A stretch of 15,369 bases of DNA from Streptomyces rimosus subsp. rimosus (GCF_000720725.1 NZ_JOCQ01000152.1:1-15369), one strand, 5' to 3'; numbered from the stretch's first letter, positions 1-5,812 are shown. Program-made: numbers and translations. Notes: a model not told the origin generated them from the letters alone.

Positions 1-1631
1 GCCGGGGGCTGTGCCGGGGCCGGCGCGGGTGCGGCCGGTGCGGCTGCGGTCGGCGCGGAACCCGGCTCGGGCCCCGGCTCGGGCTCGGTGAAGTCGGCGT
101 TCACAGCGGCGGGTTCGCGCGGTGCGGTGTCCTTGCGGGCTGCGTCGCCGTGGCCCGGCTGCGGGGGCGCGGCGGGACCGGGCTCCGGCTCGGGCGGGTG
201 CACGGCGGCTGCCGGTTCCCGTGCGGGCTCGGCGAAGTCCGGGGAGGACGGGGGCTCGGCGAAGTCCGGGGAGCGCTGGGACCGGGGGAAGTCCGGGGCG
301 GGTTCCGGCTTACGGAGGTCCGGAGCGGGCTCTGCCTGCCGTACAGGAGCGGGTACGGGATCGGGTACGTAAGCAGGTGCGGGCTCCGGCTTACGCAAGT
401 CCGTCTGGGCGGGCAGCCCAGCTGTACCCGTACCCGTACCCGTACCCGTACCCGTACCCGTACCCGTACCCGTACCCGTACCCGTACCCGTACCCGTACC
501 CGTACCTGTACCTGTACCCGCAGCCATACCGGCCCCAGGCAGCACGCAATACGGCGCGGCCTGCCGCCGCCGTACCGCGCGCGCCACGGCCGGACCGAGC
601 GCGGGCGACTCCACGTCCACGCGCGGCCCGGGGCCGAGCAGCCGCCCGTCCGGTTCGGCGTGCAGGACCCAGCAGGCGCCGGGCAGGCGGCCGCCGACGA
701 GCGCGCGGGCGTGTCCCCGTGCGCACAGGTCCGCCAGGCGTGCGGCCTGTTCGGGCGTGGGTGCCCAGCAGACGACCACCGGTACCGCCGTCGCGTCCAG
801 CCCTTGAGCTTCCGGCCCCTGGCCGAAGACACCGGCAGCGAGTTCCGCGAGTACGTCGTCCAGCGGGCGGCCCGGGAAGCGCGGATGGACGCCGGCGGTG
901 ATCAGGACGGGCGGCCCGTCCGGCAGCCGGTCCACCTGCGCGGCGAGCGCCTGGAGCACGCTGCGGGACACCTGCTGATCGCCCTCGACGCCCAGCGCCG
1001 CGGGACCGCGCAGCCAGTCGACGAGCACCACGCCCGGCAGCTTGCGGTCCACGCCCAGCACGAGCGGCAGGCGTACGGCCCGGCCGTGGCCCGCGGGACC
1101 CCGTACTGCGTCGGCCGGTGCGGACCAGGTCCACTCCCCCGGCTCGCCCGCCGCGTCCGCCCAGGGCAGGACCGGGCCGGCGGCGCCGACGGGGTCGCGG
1201 CCCGCGATGACGACGCGCACCCGGTCGCGGGTCTGCGCGAGCTGGACGGCCGGCGCGTAGCAGCCGTCCCCGGCGTCCGCGTCCGCGCGGTCCAGCGCGG
1301 CGCGCGCGGTGTCGTACGCGGCCGGGTCGGCAAAGTACGCGGCGAGCGTGCGGGCGCAGCGCCGGTGCCGCAGGTAGGCGCGCAGCGGCGCGGTGAACGC
1401 GCGCGCGGTCATCCGGACCTCCCAGGCGATCCGGCGGCAGGCGCGGCGGAAGCCGCCCTGTTTGCGCACGGCGCGGCCGATGAGCCAGAGGACCAGGACG
1501 AGCGCGACGAGGAAGCCGATGAGGATCAGCCAGGAGTTGCGGTCCGGCATGCCGAGGGCCAGCGGCAGGGGTGCGTGCGCCGGTGCCGGGCCGGTCGCGG
1601 TCCCCGGCGGCGCGAGGCCGGCGCCGCTCAT
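1..1631 (-). CDS. Single-pass membrane protein with Gly-Thr repeat and Pro-rich tail (partial, runs off left edge)
   Basis: I do not recognise the family. The frame is open from the ATG at 1631 to the window edge (at least 543 residues; C-terminus missing). The ATG overlaps the sigma-factor stop (ATGA), with GGGGAG five bases upstream at 1637-1642, so translation is probably coupled. Residues 1-33 are Pro/Ala-rich. Residues 34-52 (WLILIGFLVALVLVLWLIG) form one clear membrane segment, followed by an Arg-rich stretch, which suggests a cytoplasmic C-terminal side. A soluble region of about 310 residues follows, with no motif I can name. Then come sixteen Gly-Thr dipeptides, four nonapeptides of the type SPDFAEPxx, and a Pro/Glu/Ala tail. 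Position after an ECF sigma gene is where anti-sigma factors usually sit, but I see no zinc-binding HxxxCxxC motif. Coding is well supported by the overlap and the continuous frame; function is unknown. Confidence 0.8.
   Translation of the reverse strand, partial: MSGAGLAPPGTATGPAPAHAPLPLALGMPDRNSWLILIGFLVALVLVLWLIGRAVRKQGGFRRACRRIAWEVRMTARAFTAPLRAYLRHRRCARTLAAYFADPAAYDTARAALDRADADAGDGCYAPAVQLAQTRDRVRVVIAGRDPVGAAGPVLPWADAAGEPGEWTWSAPADAVRGPAGHGRAVRLPLVLGVDRKLPGVVLVDWLRGPAALGVEGDQQVSRSVLQALAAQVDRLPDGPPVLITAGVHPRFPGRPLDDVLAELAAGVFGQGPEAQGLDATAVPVVVCWAPTPEQAARLADLCARGHARALVGGRLPGACWVLHAEPDGRLLGPGPRVDVESPALGPAVARAVRRRQAAPYCVLPGAGMAAGTGTGTGTGTGTGTGTGTGTGTGTGTGTGTGTAGLPAQTDLRKPEPAPAYVPDPVPAPVRQAEPAPDLRKPEPAPDFPRSQRSPDFAEPPSSPDFAEPAREPAAAVHPPEPEPGPAAPPQPGHGDAARKDTAPREPAAVNADFTEPEPGPEPGSAPTAAAPAAPAPAPAQPP
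219..326 (-). repeat. 27-bp tandem repeat encoding four nonapeptides
   Basis: In the membrane-protein frame this segment reads as four consecutive nonapeptides: APDLRKPEP, APDFPRSQR, SPDFAEPPS, SPDFAEPAR. The last two share an identical 22-bp DNA block (225-246 and 252-273). A fragment related to the first unit, DLRKPEPAP, also occurs upstream at about 375-401. The pattern looks like a flexible proline-rich spacer that grew by duplication. Confidence 0.85.
425..520 (-). repeat. Hexanucleotide tandem array, 16 units, G-quadruplex-like on the coding strand
   Basis: Sixteen contiguous 6-bp units: on the plus strand thirteen perfect TACCCG (425-502), two TACCTG (503-514) and one TACCCG (515-520). 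On the coding strand this gives thirteen GGG runs separated by TAC, a regular G3N3 pattern. In the frame of the membrane protein it encodes (Gly-Thr)16. Being a multiple of three, unit gain or loss would change linker length without breaking the frame. Confidence 0.97.
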
Positions 1632-2239
1632 CCGCGCTCCCCGGCCTCGGGCGCGGCCGCCCGCCGCAGGTGGTGCATGGCGTGGTGCAGCCGGGACTTC
1701 ACCGTGCCGGGCGGTATGCCCAGCGCGTGCGCCGTGTCGGGGCCGGAACAGCCGAGCAGGTATGTGTACACCAGAACCTCTCGATGGGGGCGGGACAGTT
1801 GGGCGAGCAACTCGACGACGTGCGTCCGCTCCACGACGCGTGCGACCTCGTCCGCGGGGCCGGCCGTCTCCGGCGGCAGCCCGGTCGGAACGGCCGGCCG
1901 GGAGCTGTCACGCCGGCTCCAGTCGATCACGACATTGCGGGCGACCCTGAACAGCCAGGGCAGTCCCGGTTCCCACCCGGCCTCGCGCCGGGTGTCCCGG
2001 GCGCGCGAGATGTCGCTTTCCAGCCAGGCGCGCAGCAGCGTCTCCTGGACGACGTCCTCCGCGCGCTGCGGGTCGGCGGGCAGCAGGCCGGTGACGTACC
2101 GTAACAGCGACTGGCGGTGGGTCAGGACGAGGCTGGTGATGCGGTCCTCGGTGAACGGCCGCATGGGCGGCGCGGGGACCGGCCCGGGGTGCTCCGGCGC
2201 GGCGGCAGGGCCTCGGGCCGAAGTCGCCGGTTCGGTCAT
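1628..2239 (-). CDS. ECF-type RNA polymerase sigma factor
   Basis: 203 residues, the usual size for an ECF sigma factor with a short N-terminal extension. Region 2 spans about residues 37-111, with AEDVVQETLLRAW (60-72) and WLFRVARNVVIDWSRR (95-110) typical of the core-binding and -10-recognising helices. Region 4 spans about 141-194, with LSRPHREVL and the helix-turn-helix GIPPGTVKSRLHHAMHHLR (174-192), which recognises the -35 element. The first 29 residues are Pro/Ala-rich. The ATG at 2239 has only a weak GAGG ten bases upstream; a later Met at residue 26 has no Shine-Dalgarno. It would direct RNA polymerase to a dedicated regulon. The downstream membrane protein overlaps it by 4 nt and is the natural candidate for its regulator. 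The exact ECF group cannot be set by eye. Confidence 0.95.
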   Translation of the reverse strand: MTEPATSARGPAAAPEHPGPVPAPPMRPFTEDRITSLVLTHRQSLLRYVTGLLPADPQRAEDVVQETLLRAWLESDISRARDTRREAGWEPGLPWLFRVARNVVIDWSRRDSSRPAVPTGLPPETAGPADEVARVVERTHVVELLAQLSRPHREVLVYTYLLGCSGPDTAHALGIPPGTVKSRLHHAMHHLRRAAAPEAGERG

Positions 2240-2504
2240 CGTCGTGCTGCCTCAGGGGGTTTCGGGACGCCGGTCCGCAGGCCGGGAGCGGGTGGTTGCT
2301 ACTACCACGGACCACACCCTAATCAGCCGCCGCCGAGAGCGGCAAAACACCCCGGCGGCACACCGGCACCCCGCGCCGCCTGCGGCCTCACGACCAGTGG
2401 TGCAACTTTGAACATTCAGCACCAATTCCGGCAGTCCCGCCCCGGATCAGGCATCTCCCGCCAGATCCCCCCTTCCAGCGACTTCGATCCACCCTCCCAG
2501 CGAC
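2240..2504. other. Intergenic spacer between hydrolase and sigma-factor genes
   Basis: This 265-bp spacer holds the candidate sigma promoter at 2316-2345, a short AT-richer patch at 2399-2430 and, at its right end, two of the three copies of a 22-bp tandem repeat. No small gene with a credible ribosome binding site was found on either strand. Confidence 0.6.
2316..2345 (-). promoter_or_regulatory. Candidate housekeeping-type promoter of the sigma-factor gene
   Basis: On the minus strand TTGCCG (2345-2340), an 18-bp spacer and TAGGGT (2321-2316) resemble the streptomycete vegetative promoter (TTGACN / TAGRRT). Transcription would start near 2309, leaving a leader of about 70 nt before the sigma ATG. 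I saw no convincing ECF-type autoregulatory promoter (AAC / CGTC pattern) in the same spacer. Confidence 0.5.
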
Positions 2505-2529
2505 TCAGATCCACCCTTCCAGCGACTTC
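2464..2529 (-). repeat. 22-bp tandem repeat (3 copies) across the hydrolase stop codon
   Basis: Three exact-period copies: 2464-2485, 2486-2507 and 2508-2529. Copies 1 and 3 differ at one position; copies 2 and 3 differ at three. The copy at 2508-2529 encodes the last residues of the hydrolase (KSLEGWI). The stop TGA (2507-2505) starts the second copy, so the other two copies are an echo of the gene's 3' end in the untranslated region. Confidence 0.95.
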
Positions 2530-3200
2530 ATGAAGCCGTCGAAGTCGTCCCGGTGGATGACATGCGCGGTGCTCTCGACCGTACGGACCTCGAAGCCGCG
2601 CGCCGCCACCCGCTCCTTGTCCGCCTCCGTGAAGAGGAAGCCCTCCCCCGCCACCTGCACCAGGGAGGGCACCACCGCCCGCTCCGGTATGCGTTCCTCG
2701 CGGTGGCCGTCGGAGAGGGCGAGGGCGCTGGACGCGTCCCAGGCGCCGACCGTCGCCAGTTCCAGCTCCACATCGGCTTCCTCCCAGCGCGGGTTGAAGC
2801 TGCGCACCATCTGCGGGGTGGCGCGCTTGAACTCCGCGAACAGCGCGGGGTCCAACGGCAGCTGGGTGTTGCCGCGGGTCCAGGCCGGTTCCGAGTAGAC
2901 GGCGCGCTTCGGGCGCAGCCGTTCCACCGCCAGCGACAGCGCCATCCCGCCGAGGGAGTGTCCCAGCGCCAGTTCCGCGTCCGCGGGCAGGTTCTCGACC
3001 AGGTCGTCGGCGAACAGCGCGTCACTGTACGGGCCGCGCGGGCTCGCGCCGTGGCCGCGCAGGTCTACGGCGATGACCCGGTAGCCGCGTTCGGCCAGCG
3101 CGGGCCCCACCCGGCGCCAGGTGCGGTGGTCCGACATGATGCCGTGGACCAGCACCGCGATCCGGTCACCGGTCCCCCACTCGTGGGTGTGCAACTGCAT
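2505..3200 (-). CDS. Alpha/beta-fold hydrolase
   Basis: 231 residues from the ATG at 3200, chosen because AAGAAAGG lies seven bases upstream; an earlier in-frame ATG at 3245 lacks such a site and adds 15 atypical residues. The oxyanion region LVHGIMSDHRTW (17-28), VIAVDLRGHGAS (42-53), the nucleophile elbow GHSLGG (80-85, Ser82) and a C-terminal TAHVIHRDDF (211-220, likely catalytic His213) mark a soluble serine hydrolase. The acid member of the triad is not certain; Glu186 in VAGEGF is a candidate. Substrate cannot be predicted. The gene is probably monocistronic: about 157 bp separate it from the MBL gene upstream and 265 bp, with a promoter, from the sigma gene downstream. Its 3' end lies in a tandem repeat. 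Confidence 0.92.
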   Translation of the reverse strand: MQLHTHEWGTGDRIAVLVHGIMSDHRTWRRVGPALAERGYRVIAVDLRGHGASPRGPYSDALFADDLVENLPADAELALGHSLGGMALSLAVERLRPKRAVYSEPAWTRGNTQLPLDPALFAEFKRATPQMVRSFNPRWEEADVELELATVGAWDASSALALSDGHREERIPERAVVPSLVQVAGEGFLFTEADKERVAARGFEVRTVESTAHVIHRDDFDGFMKSLEGWI

Positions 3201-3254
3201 GACGGAACCTTTCTTCACGTCCGGCGCCGCGGTCCGGCAGCGCATCGCGGCCTA

Positions 3255-3285
3255 TTTTCCCCGTACACGACGAGTGTTTTCCCCG
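3255..3285. promoter_or_regulatory. Paired TTTTCCCCG repeat, possible operator upstream of the hydrolase
   Basis: TTTTCCCCG occurs at 3255-3263 and again at 3277-3285, 22 bp apart (two turns of the helix). They flank ACACGACGAGTGT, which has ACAC/GTGT arms. The site lies 55-85 bp upstream of the chosen hydrolase start, where a promoter would be expected, but no good -35/-10 pair could be assigned. Confidence 0.35.
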
Positions 3286-3342
3286 ACGTGACGAGCCCGG
3301 ACGGCCAGGATTCTGGTCCGCCGCCCGTGCCCGTACGTCACC

Positions 3343-3357
3343 GGCCGGGTGTCGGCC
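3343..3357 (-). terminator. Small hairpin directly after the MBL-fold gene
   Basis: GGCCG, a 5-nt loop and CGGCC lie immediately 3' of the TGA of the MBL gene. The stem is only 5 bp and no T-run follows, so this is a weak terminator candidate. Confidence 0.35.
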
Positions 3358-4179
3358 TCACAGCCAGTCGGTGTCCGGCGTGGCCTCCCGGAGGGCGCGC
3401 GCCGCGCCCGTACGGAGCGGAGTGCCGTGCGGTACGCACAGGGTGTCCACGCCGGGCAGCGCGGCCAGCCGCCGGAAGGAGGCGATGGCCTGGTCCCGGT
3501 CGGTGTTGAAGGGGCCGAGGACGATCCGGCCGTCCGGTCCCGCGCCGATGTTGTCACCGGTGAACAGCACGCCGGCGGCGGGCAGGTGGAGGGCGATGCT
3601 GCCCGGCGTGTGCCCCGGGACGTGCAGGACGCGGGCCGGCTCGGGCCAGTCGTCGAGGGTGTCGCCCTCGTGCAGTTCGGTGTCCACCTGCACGTGCCGG
3701 AGCGGCGGCGTGCCCGCCGCGGCCATTCCCTCCGCGACCTGCTGGAGCAGGGCCTGTTCGGGGGAGGTGAGGTCCGGCGGCGGCTCGGTGGCGGTGCCGC
3801 GGATGTACGGGGCGTCCGCCGCGCCCGCCAGGACGCGGGCGCCGGTGGCGGCCACCAGGTCGGCCGCCGAGCCCATGTGGTCGATGTGGGAGTGGGTGAT
3901 CACGATCTGCCGCAGCGCGTCCGGCCGTCCGCCGATGGCGGCCAGCGCCTCCAGGATCACGGGGGCCGAGCCCGGCACGCCGGTGTCGACGGCTGCGAAA
4001 CCGCCGTCGGAAAGCCGTACGAGGTAGACGTGGCCCACCGGGAACGGCACGTGCCAGATGCCGGGGACTATTTCGTCGGGCCGGTCGGGCCGGTCAGGCC
4101 GGTCGGGAGCGGCGGGAACGGACGGGGCATCGGGCGCGGCGGCGGTCGTGGTGGGTGTGGTGTCCGGAGAGGCATCCAT
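3358..4179 (-). CDS. Metallo-beta-lactamase (MBL) fold hydrolase
   Basis: 273 residues, normal for a stand-alone MBL-fold enzyme. The metal-binding signature THSHIDHMG gives His96, His98, Asp100 and His101. HVPGHTPGS gives His190, FTGDN gives Asp209, and PHGTPL gives His251, so the full two-metal (usually zinc) ligand set is present. The N-terminal 36 residues are low-complexity, ending in PDRPDRPDRPD encoded by a 9-bp DNA repeat (4075-4107). The family ranges from thioesterase and lactonase to glyoxalase II-like activity, and the sequence does not decide which. No signal peptide is visible, so it is probably cytoplasmic. The ATG at 4179 sits seven bases after a TAGCGT box, suggesting a leaderless transcript. 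Confidence 0.93.
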   Translation of the reverse strand: MDASPDTTPTTTAAAPDAPSVPAAPDRPDRPDRPDEIVPGIWHVPFPVGHVYLVRLSDGGFAAVDTGVPGSAPVILEALAAIGGRPDALRQIVITHSHIDHMGSAADLVAATGARVLAGAADAPYIRGTATEPPPDLTSPEQALLQQVAEGMAAAGTPPLRHVQVDTELHEGDTLDDWPEPARVLHVPGHTPGSIALHLPAAGVLFTGDNIGAGPDGRIVLGPFNTDRDQAIASFRRLAALPGVDTLCVPHGTPLRTGAARALREATPDTDWL

Positions 4180-4185
4180 GATCGG

Positions 4186-4214
4186 ACGCTAGCGGGCGGC
4201 CCCTGCGAGGTCAC
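4186..4214 (-). promoter_or_regulatory. Candidate leaderless promoter of the MBL-fold gene
   Basis: On the minus strand GTGACC (4214-4209), 17 bp, TAGCGT (4191-4186), then six bases to the ATG at 4179. This puts the expected transcription start at or beside the ATG. No Shine-Dalgarno is present before the ATG, consistent with a leaderless mRNA. Confidence 0.55.
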
Positions 4215-4263
4215 CCGCTTTGCGCCCGGGGCGAATTGAGCCAACCGCGAACGTCCGCCACAC

Positions 4264-4334
4264 GCCGCCCGTCACCCCTGCCGCCCGTTACTCCCGCCGC
4301 CCGCTACCCCTGCCGCCCGCTACTCCCGCCGTCC
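4264..4334 (-). repeat. 16-bp tandem repeat (4 copies plus a partial) across a stop codon
   Basis: Units begin at 4264, 4280, 4296 and 4312, with a partial unit at 4328; the core on the plus strand is GCCGCCCG followed by a variable half. The stop codon of the 367-residue gene (TAG, 4322-4320) lies in the array. The same position in the next three units is TAG (4306-4304), TAA (4290-4288) and TGA (4274-4272). Because 16 is 1 modulo 3, these stops cover all three reading frames. Confidence 0.95.
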
Positions 4335-5423
4335 TTGCTCCTGGAAGGCCGGCAGCGCGAACACCCGCTCCTTGGCGGGCTCGTCCATCAGCTCCACCAG
4401 CGGCAGGGCCGCGTCCCACAGGTCGCGCTTCTCCACGTCCAGCACCATCGCGTCCAGCTCCGCGTCCGGCAGTTCCCCAGCCACGTCCGCCACCGCCTTG
4501 CGCGACTCCGGCGGCAACACGCCCACCAGCGGCAGGAACTCCGCCCACAGCCCGGTCGCCACCACCGCACGCACCACCCCGCCGAGCACCCGGGCGTCGC
4601 GCAGCGACGGCAGCCCGGCCACCGCGCGCCGGTCCTCCTCGGACAGCAGCGCCACCAAGGGCAGCAGCGCTTCCCACAGCCCCTGTTCGTGCGCGGTGCG
4701 CACCAGCCCGTCCAGCCGTACGGGGTCCTGGCGGGCGGCCAGCGCCGCGATCCGGGCGCGCCGCTCGGGCCCGGCCAGCCCGGCCACGGCCAGCGCCTCG
4801 GGCCACAGTCCGTCCCCGGCCGCGGCCACCACCGAGGCCAGCCGCTCCTCCCCCATCAGTTCCAGGATGGCGTCGATACGTTCCGGCATGTCGATGAAGA
4901 ACCCGACGCGCAGCACCACGCCGTCGTCGATGAGCTGGAGTATGCGGTGCAGGGTGCCCTCGCGCAGGTGGCCGACGAAGCGTCCCATCGTCAGGTGGTC
5001 GCCGCGCTCGGCGAGGGCGACGGCGATACGGACCACCAGGTCCTCGTCCAGCCGGTCGACGATCGCAGCGATGCGGCGGGGGTCGAGGTGGCCGCAGGAC
5101 TCGGCGGTGAAGGCGACCGGCAGCTTCTCGATGATGTCGGCTGCGCGCGCCGCTTCCAGCCGTCCGGCCACCGAGGCGGCAAGCCGCGGCCCGAGGGCCT
5201 TCTGCGAGATGGCGGCGGCGACCCCGGCCGGGACGAGCTTGGTGGCGGCGGCGATGCGGTCGAGCATGTCCGGTACGTCGTCGTACAGCGCATCAACGGT
5301 ACGGGCGCGGAGCTGCCGTACGTCCTCGGCCGGCAGCCCGTGCAGGAATTCCAGCTGCTCCGGCAGGACGTCGAGCAGCTGGGCGATCTTCTGCGCCTCG
5401 GCGCGGTTGCTGAGCGTGTCCAT
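4320..5423 (-). CDS. Helical repeat protein with 43-residue LW repeats, unknown function
   Basis: 367 residues, Leu/Ala-rich, predicted almost wholly alpha-helical, without signal peptide or membrane segment. Trp occurs only at 207, 250, 293 and 336, exactly 43 residues apart, each inside an LW motif followed by a helix such as EALLPLVALL and a second helix rich in Glu/Arg/Ala. The C-terminal half is therefore a four-unit helical solenoid (the last unit truncated). The N-terminal half (residues about 50-200) has degenerate units with ADIIEKLP and RIDAILELM that recall the cytoplasmic N domain of MgtE magnesium transporters, but no channel domain follows. An in-frame stop lies just upstream of the ATG (5432-5430), fixing the start, yet there is no Shine-Dalgarno. 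It follows the 108-residue gene by 62 bp and is probably co-transcribed. A scaffold or protein-binding role is a guess. Confidence 0.85.
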   Translation of the reverse strand: MDTLSNRAEAQKIAQLLDVLPEQLEFLHGLPAEDVRQLRARTVDALYDDVPDMLDRIAAATKLVPAGVAAAISQKALGPRLAASVAGRLEAARAADIIEKLPVAFTAESCGHLDPRRIAAIVDRLDEDLVVRIAVALAERGDHLTMGRFVGHLREGTLHRILQLIDDGVVLRVGFFIDMPERIDAILELMGEERLASVVAAAGDGLWPEALAVAGLAGPERRARIAALAARQDPVRLDGLVRTAHEQGLWEALLPLVALLSEEDRRAVAGLPSLRDARVLGGVVRAVVATGLWAEFLPLVGVLPPESRKAVADVAGELPDAELDAMVLDVEKRDLWDAALPLVELMDEPAKERVFALPAFQEQGRRE

Positions 5424-5436
5424 GGAGGGTCACCGT

Positions 5437-5490
5437 CCGGTCGGCAAGGTCGGAGGGGTCGGCGGAATCAGCGGGGTCAGCAGGGTCAGC
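5437..5490 (-). repeat. 9-bp tandem repeat (6 copies) at the junction of two genes
   Basis: Six contiguous degenerate nonamers on the minus strand: GCTGACCCT, GCTGACCCC, GCTGATTCC, GCCGACCCC, TCCGACCTT, GCCGACCGG. The first contains the stop of the 108-residue gene (TGA at 5488-5486), and the next two repeat that TGA in the same frame (5479-5477, 5470-5468). It fills nearly all of the gap to the next gene. In a third frame it would encode Ala-Asp-Pro units, but that frame is not used by either neighbour. Confidence 0.9.
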
Positions 5491-5812
5491 GGAACAGGAT
5501 GCGGCGCACGGGGCCGCGGGCGAGGGCAGGCACCAGCTTCAGGGCCTCTTCGGCCGCGTCGTTGAGGCCGGCGGCGTGGCTCTCGCGGCGGGCGCGCACC
5601 GCGCGCGCCAGGAGGGCGAGTTCTTCGGGCGTGGCGGCGGCGAGGCCGGGCGGCGGCGGTGCGCCGAGCGCTCCGGCCAGCTCGCGCAGGGCAGCGGAGT
5701 CCGTGCTTGTGCCTGTACCCGTGCTTGTGCCTGTATCCGCGTTTGTACCTGCGCCTGCACTTGCGCCTTTACTTGCGCCTTCACTTGCGCCTGTACCTGG
5801 ACGTGTACCCAC
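5486..5812 (-). CDS. Small protein with Gly/Ala/Thr/Ser repeat N-terminus, unknown function
   Basis: 108 residues from the GTG at 5812, preferred because GGGAGG lies just upstream (5822-5817, spacing four). A TTG at 5878 would give 130 residues but coincides with a probable -35 element. Residues 2-37 are a low-complexity linker of Gly-Ala-Ser-Xaa and Gly-Thr units. Residues about 40-108 form a helical, Ala/Leu/Arg-rich domain (TPEELALLARAVRARRESHA, then EEALKLVPALARGPVRRILF). No known motif. Codon use changes sharply: 24 of the 36 linker codons end in A or T (many GCA, ACA, AGT, one AAA), while the rest of the gene is GC-ending like its neighbours. It heads a probable two-gene unit with the 43-residue-repeat protein. 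The gene is likely real from frame and spacing, but homology is unknown. Confidence 0.65.
   Translation of the reverse strand: MGTRPGTGASEGASKGASAGAGTNADTGTSTGTGTSTDSAALRELAGALGAPPPPGLAAATPEELALLARAVRARRESHAAGLNDAAEEALKLVPALARGPVRRILFR
5744..5791 (-). repeat. 12-bp tandem repeat (4 copies) encoding Gly-Ala-Ser-Xaa
   Basis: Four in-frame units on the minus strand: GGCGCAAGTGAA, GGCGCAAGTAAA, GGCGCAAGTGCA, GGCGCAGGTACA. They are followed by a looser repeat containing GGCACAAGCACG twice, 18 bp apart. The GGTACA and GGTACG words are the same as in the Gly-Thr array at 425-520. Confidence 0.9.

Noticed and set aside
425..520. CRISPR array or replication iterons
   Set aside because: The units are 6 bp without spacers, inside a coding frame; the same reasoning excludes CRISPR for the 9-, 12-, 16- and 22-bp arrays.
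101..1134. Minus-strand frames with Val-Arg or Gly-Tyr repeats at the hexamer array
   Set aside because: These are the other two frames of the same array. Only the Gly-Thr frame is continuous with the membrane protein that starts at 1631.
150..2411. Plus-strand open frame of 753 codons with Thr-Arg repeats
   Set aside because: It lies antisense to the sigma factor and the membrane protein. The minus strand has recognisable sigma regions, an ATGA overlap and a membrane segment, and the repeat is stop-free in all six frames.
3201..3245. Upstream ATG at 3245 for the alpha/beta hydrolase
   Set aside because: It adds 15 residues not typical of the family and has no Shine-Dalgarno, whereas the ATG at 3200 does.
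5424..5490. Fusion of the 108- and 367-residue genes through an Ala-Asp-Pro linker
   Set aside because: The Ala-Asp-Pro frame differs from both genes and would need two frameshifts. In-frame stops close both sides.
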